DNA of 14,795 bases, taken from the NCBI GenBank assembly GCA_003024985.2, contig PXIH01S0001938.1. One strand, given 5' to 3'. This DNA is from Euperipatoides rowelli (lineage: Eukaryota; Onychophora; Udeonychophora; Euonychophora; Peripatopsidae). This document shows positions 14,595-14,795 of this stretch, one piece after another (the stretch's first letter is position 1; every line of letters starts with the position of its first letter). The notes beneath the pieces are model-generated. The model saw nothing but the letters and a program-made list of their open reading frames with translations, had not been told where the DNA came from and searched no databases. Position numbers and translations under genes: made by a program.

Positions 14595-14795
14595 CTACTA
14601 AATCCATTAGCTCCCAATGACTGGGTCGTATCTGTGTATACTTTAGCATAATATAAAAAAATCAATATCATTATATAACACACCTGAATACACAATTAAG
14701 CCCCCCAATAAAGTTTTATACCCCCTCTGTCTTATAAAATACACAAGAGTTATCTGTATTATATCTATCCTTTCTCAATAATTTATATTTATAAG
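14595..14795. other. Right end of the window, no gene supported
   Basis: This AT-rich stretch contains a CCCCCC and a CCCCC run (near 14701 and 14721) and an AATAAAG. No exon or repeat with a known family is seen. Confidence 0.4.

Noticed and set aside
1-14795. tRNA, rRNA, CRISPR array or bacterial-type operon
   Set aside because: No cloverleaf with A and B boxes, no rRNA blocks, no regularly spaced repeats and no packed genes were seen.
1-14795. Endogenous viral sequence
   Set aside because: No LTR pair or retroviral or other viral protein motif could be recognised; the reverse transcriptase relic is LINE-type.

Overview
The window is about 70-73% A+T and has no long open frame, no operon-like packing and no ribosome-binding sites. 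It has isolated short exons with canonical splice signals, poly(A) and poly(T) runs, and decayed hAT and LINE copies. That fits an intron- and transposon-rich animal nuclear genome. The word family TAGGCCTA / TAGGCTA / TACCGGTA / TACTGTA recalls several aquatic animals, but I cannot name the species or phylum.

Layout. 1-2780 holds no gene; it has a palindrome cluster, a diverged duplicated segment with an inverted 13-mer, and small hairpins. 2790-3294 is a non-autonomous hAT element. 3618-6015 carries two pairs of inverted repeat copies (3618-3761 against 5858-6015, and 4378-4411 against 5326-5365) around a possible decayed frame. 6590 onward is a second hAT end. From about 6927 to 8520 lies a dead LINE reverse transcriptase 3' end, interrupted at 6944-7716 by a 773-bp hAT element with an 8-bp target duplication. 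8520-11000 is intron-like. 11598-11712 (minus) is the best coding exon, a first exon whose upstream side (11713-12210) looks like a promoter, possibly bidirectional. 13.3-14.6 kb carries several candidate minus-strand exons, probably of a second gene ending before that promoter.

The most interesting signal is a lexicon of TA-flanked words: TA-GGC-TA, TA-GCC-TA, TA-GGCC-TA, TA-CCG-TA, TA-CGG-TA, TA-CCGG-TA, TA-CTG-TA and TA-CAG-TA, often chained through shared TAs. Two independent comparisons inside the window show that some are real insertions into a TA. In the dead LINE frame, each of four words sits at an immediate in-frame stop, and leaving out the five bases continues the same frame. In two inverted copies of a 34-bp repeat, one copy differs by exactly the hexamer that turns TA into TAGGCCTA. 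The shapes match footprints expected from Tc1/mariner-type excision with 3-nt overhangs. That mechanism is an inference; the insertions are seen directly.

All exon calls rest on reading-frame and splice-site reading by eye. No protein family could be confidently assigned to the host gene exons.
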